Shown here one piece after another: positions 5,994 to 6,500 of a stretch of 6,500 nt of DNA; positions within the stretch are counted from its first letter, which is position 1, and each line of letters begins with the position of its first letter. The notes below the pieces were generated by a model. It was given only the letters and a program-made list of their open reading frames with translations. It had not been told where the DNA came from and did no database searches. The translations under genes were made by a program, and so were the position numbers. Location of the stretch: contig JADFYS010000112.1 in assembly GCA_015232955.1 (NCBI GenBank), positions 1 to 6,500 of the forward strand, in the 5' to 3' direction. The DNA comes from Gammaproteobacteria bacterium. Its GTDB lineage: Bacteria > Pseudomonadota > Gammaproteobacteria > Thiohalomonadales > Thiohalomonadaceae.

Positions 5994-6321
5994 CGCCCTC
6001 TTCTCCCTCAACCACCCCGATCTCTGCCACCAGCGCCGCGAGAAGATCGCCACGCTGCGGGCGGGTAAAGGGGTGGCTTGCCGCCCCACGCAGAAGCTGT
6101 TCAATCACCTCTTCTGCACTCACCTCTCCCCTCGCCAAGAGCCGATGCTCTCGCCGTTTACGCTCTGTCTCCACAGATTCAAAGGCGGCACGAATCTCCT
6201 GAAACTGTTGTGGCGCCTGCTCGGGTGGATACTGCCGAACCTTTTGGAGATAGGCGCGCTTAATCGCTGCATCATCATCGGTCGTCGGTTCAAGATCCAG
6301 AAGTCGATAGGGATCTCTCAT
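5986..6321 (-). CDS. Small J-domain-like co-chaperone lacking the HPD motif
   Basis: A 111-residue protein. Residues 1-55 follow a J domain: helix I with DPYRLLDLEPTTD (compare DnaJ 'DYYEILGVSKTAE'), helix II DAAIKRAYLQKVRQY (17-31), a loop, then helix III FQEIRAAFESV (40-50). The loop is Y-P-P-E, with P32-P33-E34 where the His-Pro-Asp triad that stimulates Hsp70 ATPase should stand. Residues 56-111 are a charged helical segment with an acidic end (EGEEGDG). There is no Gly/Phe region, no CxxCxGxG zinc finger and no DnaJ C-terminal domain. It overlaps the upstream partial gene by 4 nt (ATGA) and the GrpE-like gene by 8 nt. AGGAG (6325-6329) and a G-run (6331-6335) lie upstream of the ATG. It is probably a partner of the adjacent Hsp70; whether it can activate ATP hydrolysis is open. 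Confidence 0.87.
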   Translation of the reverse strand: MRDPYRLLDLEPTTDDDAAIKRAYLQKVRQYPPEQAPQQFQEIRAAFESVETERKRREHRLLARGEVSAEEVIEQLLRGAASHPFTRPQRGDLLAALVAEIGVVEGEEGDG

Positions 6322-6500
6322 CTTCTCCTGCCCCCTTTCTCAAGCTCTTCCATCATATGCATCAACCTCCTCATCAGATCTTCCCCACCCTCTTCAAACA
6401 TCGCCTCAACCTCATCAGGATGCGGCTCACGCCCGTCAAAGAAGAGATTATTCATCTCATTATAAATATCGCGCGGCCGCATCGACTGTGGGGATCCTGA
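6318..6500 (-). CDS. 3' end of an unrecognised acidic, Met-rich protein (runs off the right edge)
   Basis: An open frame from the window edge to TGA at 6318-6320, 60 codons long, overlapping the start of the J-like gene by 4 nt (ATGA). The visible part includes MRPRDIYNEMNNLFFDGREP, an acidic stretch (DEVEAMFEEGGEDL), then an amphipathic Met/Arg/Leu helix (MRRLMHMMEELEKG) and a basic GGRRR end. An ATG at 6482 could be the true start (54 residues), but there is no well-spaced ribosome site, and the frame stays open upstream, so a longer protein entering from the right is more likely. No family is recognised. The ATGA overlap indicates that it belongs to the chaperone operon and that translation of the J-like gene is coupled to it. 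Confidence 0.6.
   Translation of the reverse strand, partial: SGSPQSMRPRDIYNEMNNLFFDGREPHPDEVEAMFEEGGEDLMRRLMHMMEELEKGGRRR

Noticed and set aside
5994..6104. A longer GrpE-like protein starting at 6104.
   Set aside because: The added 37 residues would overlap the J-like gene by over 100 nt and do not resemble a GrpE N-terminus, while ATG 5993 has a good ribosome site and the usual short start-stop overlap.
6414..6422. A His-Pro-Asp tripeptide in the partial gene just upstream of the HPD-less J-like gene, which could suggest a displaced J-domain motif.
   Set aside because: The surrounding residues (GREPHPDEVEAMFEEGG) lack the basic helix II before and the helix III pattern after the motif, and it is in a different reading frame and protein. 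Chance is the simplest explanation.
5959..6465. A 168-codon plus-strand open frame across the J-like gene and the partial gene.
   Set aside because: It is antisense to two genes joined by proper start-stop overlaps, has no recognisable domain and is low in charged residues in the way shadow frames often are.
1..6500. CRISPR arrays, insertion sequences, tRNA or rRNA genes.
   Set aside because: I saw no repeated spacer-repeat pattern, terminal inverted repeats, transposase motifs or tRNA-like folds when reading the window; nearly all of it is coding.

Overview
The window holds two tightly packed gene blocks that face each other and meet at one shared hairpin terminator near position 3134. The sequence suggests a respiring proteobacterium, most likely a gammaproteobacterium. 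The basis is the ccoN-ccoO-ccoQ-ccoP order, the close match of the oxidase proteins to that lineage and a moderate GC content judged by eye. The genus cannot be fixed from the sequence alone.

Plus strand, 1-3149: the 3' three quarters of ccoN (its start lies before the window), then ccoO, a short ccoQ-like gene and ccoP. Together these encode the structural core of a cbb3-type, high-affinity haem-copper cytochrome c oxidase. After ccoP come a GC-rich stem-loop without a U-tract and a 45-codon gene for a single-span membrane protein resembling DUF3149. The block closes with a strong terminator. The assembly genes that often follow (ccoG, ccoH, ccoI, ccoS) are not here.

Minus strand, 6500-3155, read from right to left: the end of an unrecognised acidic, Met-rich protein, a small J-domain-like protein, a GrpE-like nucleotide exchange factor, an unusual Hsp70, and a small zinc-ribbon/TPR-like protein. 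Neighbouring genes overlap by 4 and 8 nt or are separated by 31 and 6 nt, so they look like one transcription unit. Its promoter lies outside the window.

The minus-strand block is the most interesting part. It looks like a dedicated Hsp70 machine separate from the housekeeping DnaK-DnaJ-GrpE set. The J-like protein has Pro-Pro-Glu where the His-Pro-Asp motif should be. The Hsp70 has Asn at the position of DnaK Thr199, a rebuilt acidic start to its lid and no disordered tail. The zinc-binding function normally built into DnaJ appears as a separate small protein. What the machine acts on cannot be read from this window.
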